A stretch of 64,000 bases of DNA, from positions 124,001-188,000 of the forward strand of contig NZ_QQWI01000003.1 of NCBI RefSeq assembly GCF_004125825.1, given 5' to 3'. Positions 53,125-60,921 of this stretch are shown here, piece by piece. The first letter of the stretch is position 1. Each line of letters begins with the position of its first letter. The position numbers and the translations under genes were made by a program. A model generated the notes under the pieces. That model saw only the letters and a program-made list of their open reading frames with translations. It did no database searches and had not been told where the DNA came from. The DNA is from Fusibacter sp. A1 (GTDB taxonomy: Bacteria > Bacillota > Clostridia > Peptostreptococcales > Acidaminobacteraceae).

Positions 53125-53832
53125 TTAATCAACTTCCATTTCAAGTCGCATCTGCGACTGCTCAGGCGATATCGCACACCAGTCGACAGGTGCCTGCCCG
53201 ACACTTACTAAAAAAGCATTCGCTCTTGAATAGGGCTTGCTACCAAAAAAACCACGATAGGAAGACAGCGGACTCGGATGCGGTCCTTCGATGATATGGT
53301 GCCAGGGGTTTGTGATAAGCTTGCTCTTTTTTTGCGACGGTTTACCCCAAAGGATGAACACCACAGGAGTCTTCCTGCTGTTCAGCTCACAGATCACAGC
53401 GTCCGTGAAGGTCTCCCACCCTATGCCTTTGTGTCCGTTGGCATTTTTTTCAGGCACGGTCAAAACCGTATTGAGCAGCAATACGCCGTCCTTGGCCCAT
53501 TTGACCAGACTTCCGCTTGTGGGCATCTCGCAGCCCATATCGTCTGCAAGTTCCTTATACATATTCACAAGCGAAGGCGGAACCTTCACCCCTTCCTTCA
53601 CAGAAAAACTTAGCCCTTCGGCCTGACCGTAACCGTGATAAGGATCCTGCCCCAGTATCACCACTTTGACATCCTCATAATCGGTCAGTTCAAAGGCTCT
53701 GAAAACAGCTTCCTTAGGCGGATACACAACACCTTCGTCATATGCGCGGTCCACATTTTCTATCAAGTTCAGAAAATAGTCTTTTTTCATTTCATCTTTT
53801 AACAGTTCATGCCATACCGTATTTTCCAACAT
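53125..53832 (-). CDS. ung: Uracil-DNA glycosylase (family 1)
   Basis: 235 residues with the catalytic [43 protein letters not shown] and [15 protein letters not shown]. It removes uracil from DNA in base-excision repair. The ribosome site before ATG 53832 is weak, and no better in-frame start is seen. Confidence 0.96.
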   Translation of the reverse strand: MLENTVWHELLKDEMKKDYFLNLIENVDRAYDEGVVYPPKEAVFRAFELTDYEDVKVVILGQDPYHGYGQAEGLSFSVKEGVKVPPSLVNMYKELADDMGCEMPTSGSLVKWAKDGVLLLNTVLTVPEKNANGHKGIGWETFTDAVICELNSRKTPVVFILWGKPSQKKSKLITNPWHHIIEGPHPSPLSSYRGFFGSKPYSRANAFLVSVGQAPVDWCAISPEQSQMRLEMEVD

Positions 53833-54034
53833 AACTTATGTCGAGCATGCCTTCACTCGACTCCCCCTTACCCTTTAGTTTAATGACTTTGCCTTTATAG
53901 GCATACTCAGTCGTTTAAGCATCTCTTTTCATTATAAACCGATCACTTGTCCAAATGATATTCCAAATTCAAAAAAAATTGCTATACTGAAGTTAAGTGA
54001 TTTAGCACTACATATTTTTCATCTGGAGGCTTAT

Positions 54035-54922
54035 ATGAAATTTATCACATATAGTATCAATAATAAGGAACATCTCGGAATACTCTCCCTTGACGGAACC
54101 AGGGTATGTGAGATCAACGCTTTTTTAGACACGAGGTTCACCGACATGACCCAGCTCATCACAGAGATTTCCGACTCCGAGCTGGATCTGATCGCCAAGA
54201 AGCTTGAAACCGCTTCTGAAAGCGACGGTCTCCCTGTTACAGAAGTCGTGCTGAAAGCTCCGATCCCCTATCCGATCAGACCGCTTTTTTGTCTAGGTAA
54301 AAACTATATCGACCACGCACTCGAAACAAAAGGACTGCCGGGCTCTGACGATGAGGTGCCAAAGCATCCGATCTTCTTTATGAAGATCGCACAGCCTGCT
54401 ACTGCCACTGGCGATATCATTCCTAACCACAGGGCGATCACCGATATGGTCGATTACGAAGTGGAGCTTGCTGTCGTCATCGGAAAAGACGGCATCGACA
54501 TCACAAAAGAAGATTCACTAGAACATATCTTCGGCTACACCATCGTAAACGACATTTCGGCAAGAAACCTTCAACGAAAACACAGCCAGTGGTTTAAAGG
54601 TAAAAGTCTTGAGGGCTTCAGCCCCATGGGCCCATGCATCGTTCATAAAAGCGCATTCACGCATCCTTTGGCTCTAAAGATCACTTGTGATGTGAATGGT
54701 CAAAGACGACAGGATTCCAACACCGAAAACCTCCTGTTCGACATACCGACCATCATCGAGGAATTATCAAAAGGAATGTACCTAAGAGCCGGCGATATCA
54801 TCCTGACTGGAACCCCGGCAGGTGTGGGACTTGGTTTCACACCCTTCAAGTTCCTCAAGTCAGGCGATAAGATCACATGCCAGATCGAAGGCATCGGAAC
54901 ACTTGAGAACACGTTCGAATAA
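54035..54922 (+). CDS. Fumarylacetoacetate hydrolase family protein
   Basis: 295 residues with FCLGKNYIDHALE, the metal ligands in DYEVELAVVIGKDG and GYTIVNDISARNLQRKHSQWFKGKS (two stretches), and GDIILTGTPAGVG. FAH-fold members hydrolyse acylpyruvates or decarboxylate oxaloacetate. The specific substrate is not clear. TGGAGGC precedes the ATG. Confidence 0.9.
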   Translation: MKFITYSINNKEHLGILSLDGTRVCEINAFLDTRFTDMTQLITEISDSELDLIAKKLETASESDGLPVTEVVLKAPIPYPIRPLFCLGKNYIDHALETKGLPGSDDEVPKHPIFFMKIAQPATATGDIIPNHRAITDMVDYEVELAVVIGKDGIDITKEDSLEHIFGYTIVNDISARNLQRKHSQWFKGKSLEGFSPMGPCIVHKSAFTHPLALKITCDVNGQRRQDSNTENLLFDIPTIIEELSKGMYLRAGDIILTGTPAGVGLGFTPFKFLKSGDKITCQIEGIGTLENTFE

Positions 54923-54925
54923 TGC

Positions 54926-54958
54926 TAAAAAAGCAGCCCGAGGGCTGCTTTTGTTTTT
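54926..54958. terminator. Bidirectional terminator between the FAH gene and nagB
   Basis: AAAAGCAGCCC and GGGCTGCTTTT form an 11-bp stem with A and T runs on each side. Confidence 0.88.
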
Positions 54959-55706
54959 AGTACACTTCGTCCAGTCTATCCATAATCTTTGATGCGGCCG
55001 CCTTATCGGCGATGATCACCACATCCGGGTGCAGCTGAAGCGCCGATGCAGGAAGGTCGGGTTTGATCGGTCCGAACAGCATGCCGTACAGGGCATCCGC
55101 TTTTGACTCACCATAAGCTAAAAGCAGTATTTTTTTTGCATGCATGATGGTCCTGACCCCCATCGAAAGGGCTGTTTTAGGTACTTCGTCCACACTATCA
55201 AAAAATCTCGCATTCGCATCGATCGTATCCTGATCGAGTTTTACAAGATGGGTTTTCGCTTCGAACTTCAGGTCTGGTTCGTTAAATCCGATATGGCCGT
55301 TTCTACCTATTCCAAGGAGTTGAAGGTCGATTCCGCCGGAATTCTTTATTTGTGCCTCGTAGTTCAGGCATTCTTCCTGTACGTCTTTTGCAAGACCGTT
55401 TGGAATATGCAGCTGTGTTTCTGTAACACCCACATGCTTGAATAGGTTTTCTTTCATAAAATAGGCATAGCTCTGGTCATGCTCTTTACCTAGACCGTAA
55501 TACTCGTCCAGATTGAATACCGTCATCTTGTTGAACTCAAGACCTTCTTCCTTATGGTGTCGAATGAGTTCCTCATAGGTTCCGACAGGTGTCGAGCCCG
55601 TGGCAAGACCTAACACAGAATCCGGCTTTATCCAGAGCTGGTTGGCGATGATCGCGGCGGCTTTTCTACTTAAATCCTGATAATCATTAGCAATAATTAC
55701 ACGCAT
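54957..55706 (-). CDS. nagB: Glucosamine-6-phosphate deaminase
   Basis: 249 residues: LGLATGSTPVGTYEELI phosphate-binding loop, NLDEYYGLG, and GIGRNGHIGFNEP with the catalytic His/Asp region. Converts glucosamine-6-phosphate to fructose-6-phosphate and ammonia. AGGAGAAGGTAG precedes the ATG. It is the last gene of the IIA-mupG-nagA-nagB unit, 11 bases after nagA. Confidence 0.96.
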   Translation of the reverse strand: MRVIIANDYQDLSRKAAAIIANQLWIKPDSVLGLATGSTPVGTYEELIRHHKEEGLEFNKMTVFNLDEYYGLGKEHDQSYAYFMKENLFKHVGVTETQLHIPNGLAKDVQEECLNYEAQIKNSGGIDLQLLGIGRNGHIGFNEPDLKFEAKTHLVKLDQDTIDANARFFDSVDEVPKTALSMGVRTIMHAKKILLLAYGESKADALYGMLFGPIKPDLPASALQLHPDVVIIADKAAASKIMDRLDEVY

Positions 55707-55717
55707 CTACCTTCTCC

Positions 55718-56848
55718 TTAACTTCTTAACTTAGGCTCTCCGTTTACATAAGTCTGTAAAACTTCAAATGACTCGTTCATTAGGACGATATCCGCATAAA
55801 ATCCCTTTTTTAATTGTCCGATTCCCTTCATGTCAAGTAATTCCGCTTGATTTTCACCCATCATGGACATGACCGAACCAAGCGGTTCCTCGGAATGCTT
55901 CACAAAGTGTTTCAGCGCATGGTTCAACGTCAAGATCGAACCGGCAAGCGTTCCATCTTCAAGTGTCGCTTTTTCATGATCGACCACCACGTTGAGCGTA
56001 CCTAGGCTATATTTGCCAGCAGGCATCCCACCCGCGCACATGCAATCTGTGATAAGCATGAGCCTCTTGTTTCCCTTTTGTTTGAATAAGGTCTGATATA
56101 AAACCGGATTCACATGGATGTCGTCAGCGATCAGTTCGGTATACACATCCGCATTGAATGCGGCGCCTACAACACCGGGTTCGCGGTGATGAAGTCCTGT
56201 CATGGCATTAAAAATATGCGTTACGGAGTGCACGCCTTTCTTGAAGGCATCCATAGCCTGGGCATAGCTTGCGTTCGAGTGCCCGAGCGACAACTTGATA
56301 CCCGTTGCTTTTGACCACTCTAGCATGGTCCCCTCCGGGTCAAGTTCCGGGGCATAGGTGACAAGTCTGATCACGTCGGCATCGTCCTTAAACACATCGG
56401 CGTCTGGAGTAAGAATGAACTTTTCATCGTGTGCGCCTTTTTTTAACGGGTTGATGAAAGGACCTTCAAGGTGGATACCATGACATTTCGCCCCCTGTAC
56501 GCCCTTCCGGTGCATGCGGACGTTGTCGATCGCTTTTTTCACCTTTTCCAGTTCGTGGGTCACAGTCGTCGCTAAAAAGCTGGTCACTCCGTGCTTGACC
56601 ATTTCTGTCGAAAGCGTATCCAGCGCTTCTTTTGTCGCGTCCATTGTATCATATCCACCCATGCCGTGCACATGGATATCGATAAAACCAGGAAGCACAT
56701 AGGCGCCCCTCGCATCGATTAGCTCAGCGTCTTCAGGTAGCTCGTCAAGCGCAAGCAAGCCCTCGATCTTGTCCGAAAACACAAGTCCTTTGCCCGAAAT
56801 CAGTTCGTCACCTATCAGGCATATTCCATTGATGATGATTTTTTTCAT
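55718..56848 (-). CDS. nagA: N-acetylglucosamine-6-phosphate deacetylase
   Basis: 376 residues with GFIDIHVHGMGGYDTMDAT, HLEGPFINPLKKGAHD, LGHSNASY, HIFNAMTGLHHREPGVVG and LITDCMCAGGMP, all NagA signatures. It produces glucosamine-6-phosphate and acetate for NagB. AGGATAACTT precedes the ATG, eight bases after the MupG-like stop. Confidence 0.96.
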   Translation of the reverse strand: MKKIIINGICLIGDELISGKGLVFSDKIEGLLALDELPEDAELIDARGAYVLPGFIDIHVHGMGGYDTMDATKEALDTLSTEMVKHGVTSFLATTVTHELEKVKKAIDNVRMHRKGVQGAKCHGIHLEGPFINPLKKGAHDEKFILTPDADVFKDDADVIRLVTYAPELDPEGTMLEWSKATGIKLSLGHSNASYAQAMDAFKKGVHSVTHIFNAMTGLHHREPGVVGAAFNADVYTELIADDIHVNPVLYQTLFKQKGNKRLMLITDCMCAGGMPAGKYSLGTLNVVVDHEKATLEDGTLAGSILTLNHALKHFVKHSEEPLGSVMSMMGENQAELLDMKGIGQLKKGFYADIVLMNESFEVLQTYVNGEPKLRS

Positions 56849-56856
56849 AAGTTATC

Positions 56857-57936
56857 CTATTCTTCAAATGCGAACTTATCCCAAGGTTTGATATGGTCAA
56901 GAAGCCTAAGCTCTTTCGGATCAATCCTTGCGACGACGTTTGATTTGCCGCTGTTCCTCATCGCTTTTCTGGCGACTTGCAGTTCACCCGCATAGCGCTT
57001 GTACAGATCGCTTTCTATGATGATATCGCCCGGTTGAATCTCTGGAGTATTGAACACGGGGAACGATTCGCCCTTGTATTTGACACGGGACTGCGTCGAA
57101 CGGATCAGATACTCAGAGACGTCACCCCTGTTGAAGTGCGGTTCATTCAGAACAATTGTCTTTTCAAGCTCACGGGACTCAGGGTGAAGCTCGACCTTAA
57201 GGGTTTTAAGGGTCATCGACACCTTGGCAAGACGTTCTAGTTCTTCATGGCTTGGAATCGCATTCGCGATGATCACATTGTCGATGAGGTCTGTATAAAA
57301 CAGGTCTTTGGCCTGAACTTCGATAGCAAGCTCCCTGTGTTCTTCCAGGGTGCATAGTCCCTCGTTGACAGGCCACGGCCCGAACGAGGCGCTCTGCGCG
57401 TTCACAAAAGCCGAAGTTCCTATATTATAGTCCTTGAACTGCTCAGAGCACTTCAAGAAATGTTCTCTTGAGATCCCTGTATACGTGTGCGGATAAAAGT
57501 TATGGCATCCGATGAGATTGTCCTTATTGGGGCGATGGCTGATGATGTTATCCAGGTACCTGGTGCCGTTTGACATGTTGATCTCGATCTTAAGGTCGTA
57601 GGGATTGTAGGTCATGATACTCTCTTCGATGCCTGTAAAGCCCAAATCAAGTCGTATGCCATAAAGCCCCATTTCTTTAAAATACCCGAGATTCTGATAG
57701 TCCAGTCCGAGGGCGCTGAAAACACCGGGGTCTACATCGGCGATCACTTGCATGTTACGTTCTGCTGCAAATCCGACAAGCTCCTTAAAGGGTTTAAAGG
57801 GATCATCCCCTTCTCCCGCGCTGATCATGCAGGTGAAGATACGCTTATAACCAAGCGCGTTTGCTTCTTCTATATAGCGTTTAAACGCTTCGACAGAAGC
57901 GTTTCCAGGATAAATCGATATGCCTAGTTGTCTCAT
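56857..57936 (-). CDS. MupG-like phosphoglycosidase (DUF871, TIM barrel)
   Basis: 359 residues. LGISIYPGNASVEAFKRYI, then RIFTCMISAGEGD, DVDPGVFSALGLDY and GIRLDLGFTGIEE match the DUF871/GH170 family, whose founder MupG cleaves MurNAc-6-phosphate-GlcNAc inside the cell. The C-terminal domain is cyclophilin-like (EIQPGDIIIESDLYKRYAGEL in two parts). It sits between the PTS IIA gene and nagA, so the substrate is a phosphorylated amino-sugar disaccharide. No MurQ etherase gene is in the window, leaving the exact sugar open. Confidence 0.88.
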   Translation of the reverse strand: MRQLGISIYPGNASVEAFKRYIEEANALGYKRIFTCMISAGEGDDPFKPFKELVGFAAERNMQVIADVDPGVFSALGLDYQNLGYFKEMGLYGIRLDLGFTGIEESIMTYNPYDLKIEINMSNGTRYLDNIISHRPNKDNLIGCHNFYPHTYTGISREHFLKCSEQFKDYNIGTSAFVNAQSASFGPWPVNEGLCTLEEHRELAIEVQAKDLFYTDLIDNVIIANAIPSHEELERLAKVSMTLKTLKVELHPESRELEKTIVLNEPHFNRGDVSEYLIRSTQSRVKYKGESFPVFNTPEIQPGDIIIESDLYKRYAGELQVARKAMRNSGKSNVVARIDPKELRLLDHIKPWDKFAFEE

Positions 57937-57948
57937 AAGGACTCCTCC

Positions 57949-58254
57949 TTACTTCGCTTGAATCGCAGCGTGGATGTCGATAATTTCGTTGGCAAGATCT
58001 TTGAGTAAAATGGCGTTCATCAGGTGGTCCTGCGCGTGGATAAGCAGTAGCGATACGATCGCCTCTTCACCTGCCGCTTCTTTTTGTATCAGCTCCGTCT
58101 GGAACCTATGTGCCTTGTTCAGCTGTTCGATCGCCTGTTCTACTTTTTCCCTGGCATCTTCGATACGACCCGCTTTTGCATCTTGAATTCCTTCAAGCAT
58201 GTAGCTCTTGGCCTCGCCGCTAAATGTAATCAGTTGAAAAATAATCTCTTCCAT
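57949..58254 (-). CDS. PTS IIA component, lactose/cellobiose family
   Basis: 101 residues: FQLITFSGEAKSYMLEGIQDA and LLLIHAQDHLMNAIL, where the His of IHAQDH is the phosphorylation site. It passes phosphate from HPr to the IIB protein encoded at 59884-60183. GGGAGG precedes the ATG. First gene of a unit with mupG, nagA and nagB, downstream of a leader with two small hairpins. Confidence 0.93.
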   Translation of the reverse strand: MEEIIFQLITFSGEAKSYMLEGIQDAKAGRIEDAREKVEQAIEQLNKAHRFQTELIQKEAAGEEAIVSLLLIHAQDHLMNAILLKDLANEIIDIHAAIQAK

Positions 58255-58298
58255 GAAATTGCCTCCCGTATAGTTGACCCTTTGTGGGTAGTGTTCGT

Positions 58299-58344
58299 TA
58301 CCCGAAAGGGTAATTCGTCGTTTATCTGAAGTCGCAACTTGCGA
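58299..58344 (-). promoter_or_regulatory. Leader elements of the PTS IIA-nagAB unit
   Basis: TTACCC-GAAA-GGGTAA (58299-58314) is a six-pair hairpin and TCGCAA-C-TTGCGA (58332-58344) a 6-1-6 palindrome. A further ACCC...GGGT stem is at about 58277-58289. They lie between a candidate TATACA -10 and the ribosome site and could bind a repressor or affect the transcript. Confidence 0.5.
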
Positions 58345-58431
58345 ACTTACCTTCCAGTTTCATTGTATAGTAAATAGTATGATTGCATAAGCGATAACCT
58401 TTGGATCCATCAAGTAAAATACGTCTGATAA

Positions 58432-58475
58432 AAGAATAATGACTGAATAGGGCGGCGCCCTATTCAGTCTTTGTC
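58432..58475 (-). terminator. Hairpin after the PTS IIC gene
   Basis: GACTGAATAGGGC (58441-58453) pairs perfectly with GCCCTATTCAGTC (58457-58469). The minus-strand T run after it is imperfect (ATTATTCTTTT), so read-through into the IIA gene is possible. Confidence 0.7.
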
Positions 58476-58480
58476 ACTAA

Positions 58481-59767
58481 TTATGCTGCTTGCTTTTCAA
58501 GATTTTTCTTTTCCATTCTTTCAGAAAGCATAACGAAAGGAAGGTAAATCGCAAAACCGATCACTAAGTTGATTGCTGAAAGCGCAGCACCCATCAAGCT
58601 ACCGCCCGTGGCTAAGAATCCACCGATGATCGGAGGAGATACCCAAGGAATAACAACTGTTGTAGCTGGAACAATGCCCGCCACAGTAGCAAGGTAAGAA
58701 ATGATCGTAAGGATCACAGGTACCGAGATAAACGGAATGAAGAAGATCGGATTAAGTACGATCGGCAAACCGAAGATCACAGGCTCATTGATATTGAAGA
58801 GACCTGCAGGTGTTCCCATGGCCGCCATCATTCTGTAGTGCTTGCGCTTTGAAGCTACAAAGATAGCCGCAAGAAGTGTGATTGTAGTACCCGAACCACC
58901 CATGTAAACGAATGCGTCGAAGAACGATTTTGTCACTACCCATGGAGCTTTCAAGCCTTCTGCGATAGCTGCGGCGTTTTCTGCAACTGCAGGAACATAG
59001 AAAGTCTGCATGATCGGCTCAAGGATGTTCGAACCGTGAAGACCGAAGAACCAGAAGAAGTGGTTGAAGAACGCGATTGCGATTGCAGCACCCATCGAGT
59101 TACCGATCTTCATAAGCGGAGCTTGAATGATCTCTGTAATCAAAGCGAAAAGGCTCTTGTCCGCAAACAGGAAGATTTGCAGTAAAGCGACTACTGATAA
59201 AATGATGATCGAAGGTAAAAGCGCTGCGAAGCCTCTAGCAACAGCCGGTGGAACACCTTCTGGCATTTTGATCACAAGCGCCTTCATCTTAGAAAGCAGT
59301 CTGAAAGCCTCTGTTGTCAGAATCGCAATAAGAATCGCTGCGAACAAGGCTGTGGCATTGGTGAAGCCCCAGTTGATGTCTCCCCAACCGCCGCTTGCAG
59401 GTGATACCTGCGGTACTAGTACAAAATACGTTGCAAACGAAAGTACCGCTGCAGATAATGGGTTGGCATCATATGATTTTGCCAAGTTGTACGACACTGT
59501 AAATACGATAAACAGTGACATGATTGCGAAAGTTCCCCACCAGATGTTTCCGCCAAAAGCTTTCCAGCCGTCGCCGAAGATGCTGGTCATCAGGTTCTGG
59601 TAAGCTTCGATTCCCATGTTGTTAAGTAAAACACCTAGAGAACCTGCGATGATTAATGGCATGATAGCCGCAAAACCGTCACGTACTGCTACCAAGTGAC
59701 GTTGAGCACCGATTTTAGCTGCAACCGGTACGAATTTGCTTTCCATGAAATTCATAAAGCCGCTCAT
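58481..59767 (-). CDS. PTS IIC permease, cellobiose/chitobiose (CelB) type
   Basis: 428 residues with about ten helices. FVPVAAKIGAQRHLVAVRDG at the N-terminus and the substrate region FNINEPVIFGLPIVLNP (NEP motif) are typical of the lactose/cellobiose/chitobiose family. It carries and phosphorylates a beta-linked disaccharide with IIB and IIA. GGGGGG precedes the ATG at ten bases. Confidence 0.95.
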   Translation of the reverse strand: MSGFMNFMESKFVPVAAKIGAQRHLVAVRDGFAAIMPLIIAGSLGVLLNNMGIEAYQNLMTSIFGDGWKAFGGNIWWGTFAIMSLFIVFTVSYNLAKSYDANPLSAAVLSFATYFVLVPQVSPASGGWGDINWGFTNATALFAAILIAILTTEAFRLLSKMKALVIKMPEGVPPAVARGFAALLPSIIILSVVALLQIFLFADKSLFALITEIIQAPLMKIGNSMGAAIAIAFFNHFFWFFGLHGSNILEPIMQTFYVPAVAENAAAIAEGLKAPWVVTKSFFDAFVYMGGSGTTITLLAAIFVASKRKHYRMMAAMGTPAGLFNINEPVIFGLPIVLNPIFFIPFISVPVILTIISYLATVAGIVPATTVVIPWVSPPIIGGFLATGGSLMGAALSAINLVIGFAIYLPFVMLSERMEKKNLEKQAA

Positions 59768-59883
59768 AAAAAGTAATCCCCCTTGTAGAATTATAATTGC
59801 TTATATAAACCCACCCTATGTGGTTTTATACCATGATTTGTACTGCGACACTCAGGCAACCGTTTTCAGGCCGCTTAAAAAAA

Positions 59884-60183
59884 TTATTTCTTCATGCCTA
59901 ATGCTTGGTCCAGGACCGCGCTTCCGTTCATCGTACCGTAATTGATCGAGTCGATGACTTCAACCGGAGTACCTTGTGGTTCGAACACACCTTTGAGCTG
60001 AGCCAGCAGGAATCTGACTTGAGGTCCCAAAAGCACAACGTCGATACCCTTTTGCGATTTGGCTTCCGCTTCAGCAAGAGCGAAGATCTCTGCCTTTACG
60101 CCTCTTTCAGCCGCCGCTTTCTCCATCTTTACAACCAACATGCTTGTAGACATACCTGCCGAGCAAACCAACATAATTTTCAT
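59884..60183 (-). CDS. PTS IIB component, lactose/cellobiose family
   Basis: 99 residues. KIMLVCSAGMSTSMLV has the phospho-Cys at residue 7, and VVLLGPQVRFLLAQL matches IIB-CelA. ATG 60183 follows GGAGG; the ATG at 60219 lies within the attenuator region and has no ribosome site. It follows the HPr gene across a 283-base leader with a terminator-like hairpin. Confidence 0.94.
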   Translation of the reverse strand: MKIMLVCSAGMSTSMLVVKMEKAAAERGVKAEIFALAEAEAKSQKGIDVVLLGPQVRFLLAQLKGVFEPQGTPVEVIDSINYGTMNGSAVLDQALGMKK

Positions 60184-60228
60184 AACTGACCTCCATCTAG
60201 CCTTGTATAATGAATCCATGATTGTGAT

Positions 60229-60267
60229 TAAAAAGAGTTGTCCGCTGCCCTCAAAGTGAAAGCGGAC
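60229..60267 (-). terminator. Terminator or attenuator between HPr and IIB genes
   Basis: GTCCGCT (60240-60246) pairs with AGCGGAC (60261-60267) and is followed on the minus strand by a T-rich run. It would lower transcription from the sigma-54 promoter into the IIB-IIC genes unless read through. Confidence 0.65.
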
Positions 60268-60466
60268 GAGATAATGCTATTTCAAAGCCAAGGGTTGAAC
60301 ACGGTCACTTGCGCCATCTTCGGGCTAGCCAATACTTATTTCTGGGCGAATTAGGTACTTGTTGAAGAGGAGCTGCCTTATCGAACTTATTGTTGAAATG
60401 ACGCTTGTGCCGGATCAAACTTAAACTTTGGTGACGTGATTCTAAGTAAATCGACTGCTGGTCTTG

Positions 60467-60733
60467 CTATTCATGCGCGAGAACGTTTTCAAACAACTCA
60501 ACCAAACTGTCGACCGCCATCACTTCATCGGCGCCATCGGCCTGAATCGTCAGTTCGTCACCGCTTGCAGTGCCTAAACTTAAGATGCCCATAATCGATT
60601 TAGCGTTGATCACTTTTGTTCCCTTTACGATCTCTACATTTGCTTCAAATTCTTTTGCCTTGCTTACAAGAAGTCCCGCAGGTCTGGCATGTAATCCTGA
60701 TGCGCTTGATACTGTTACCTGTTTACTAGTCAT
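60467..60733 (-). CDS. HPr family phosphocarrier dedicated to the PTS locus
   Basis: 88 residues with the active-site His15 in ASGLHARPAG and Ser46 in NAKSIMGILSLG, so it can be phosphorylated at both sites as in HPr(Ser-P) regulation. An AAAGGAGG site and a sigma-54 promoter precede it. A second HPr is expected elsewhere in the genome; this copy is linked to the amino-sugar PTS. Confidence 0.94.
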   Translation of the reverse strand: MTSKQVTVSSASGLHARPAGLLVSKAKEFEANVEIVKGTKVINAKSIMGILSLGTASGDELTIQADGADEVMAVDSLVELFENVLAHE

Positions 60734-60764
60734 ATTGAATGACCTCCTTTACACGCTTATATAA

Positions 60765-60780
60765 AGCAAGACCCGTGCCA
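60765..60780 (-). promoter_or_regulatory. Sigma-54 promoter (-24/-12) of the HPr/PTS transcript
   Basis: TGGCACGGGTCTTGCT on the minus strand has the GG of -24 and GC of -12 in exact register with the TGGCAC-N5-TTGCW consensus. It is 32 bases upstream of the HPr start codon. The LevR-type activator is encoded next door. Confidence 0.88.
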
Positions 60781-60845
60781 ACTTTCAAATCAGCTAAAAA
60801 TTTTCTTTTCATCGTCTATTTGCAGGTGTTGCGGCATAGGCGCAT

Positions 60846-60883
60846 AAAAAAAAGAAGTGTGTAAATCGCTTACACACTTCTTT
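60846..60883 (-). terminator. Terminator of the LevR-type gene
   Basis: AAAGAAGTGTGTAA pairs with TTACACACTTCTTT (14 bp), followed on the minus strand by eight T residues. Three TGCACAC copies lie between it and the stop codon. Confidence 0.9.
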
Positions 60884-60921
60884 GCACACATTATTTAAAT
60901 TGCACACATGCACACTTGAGT

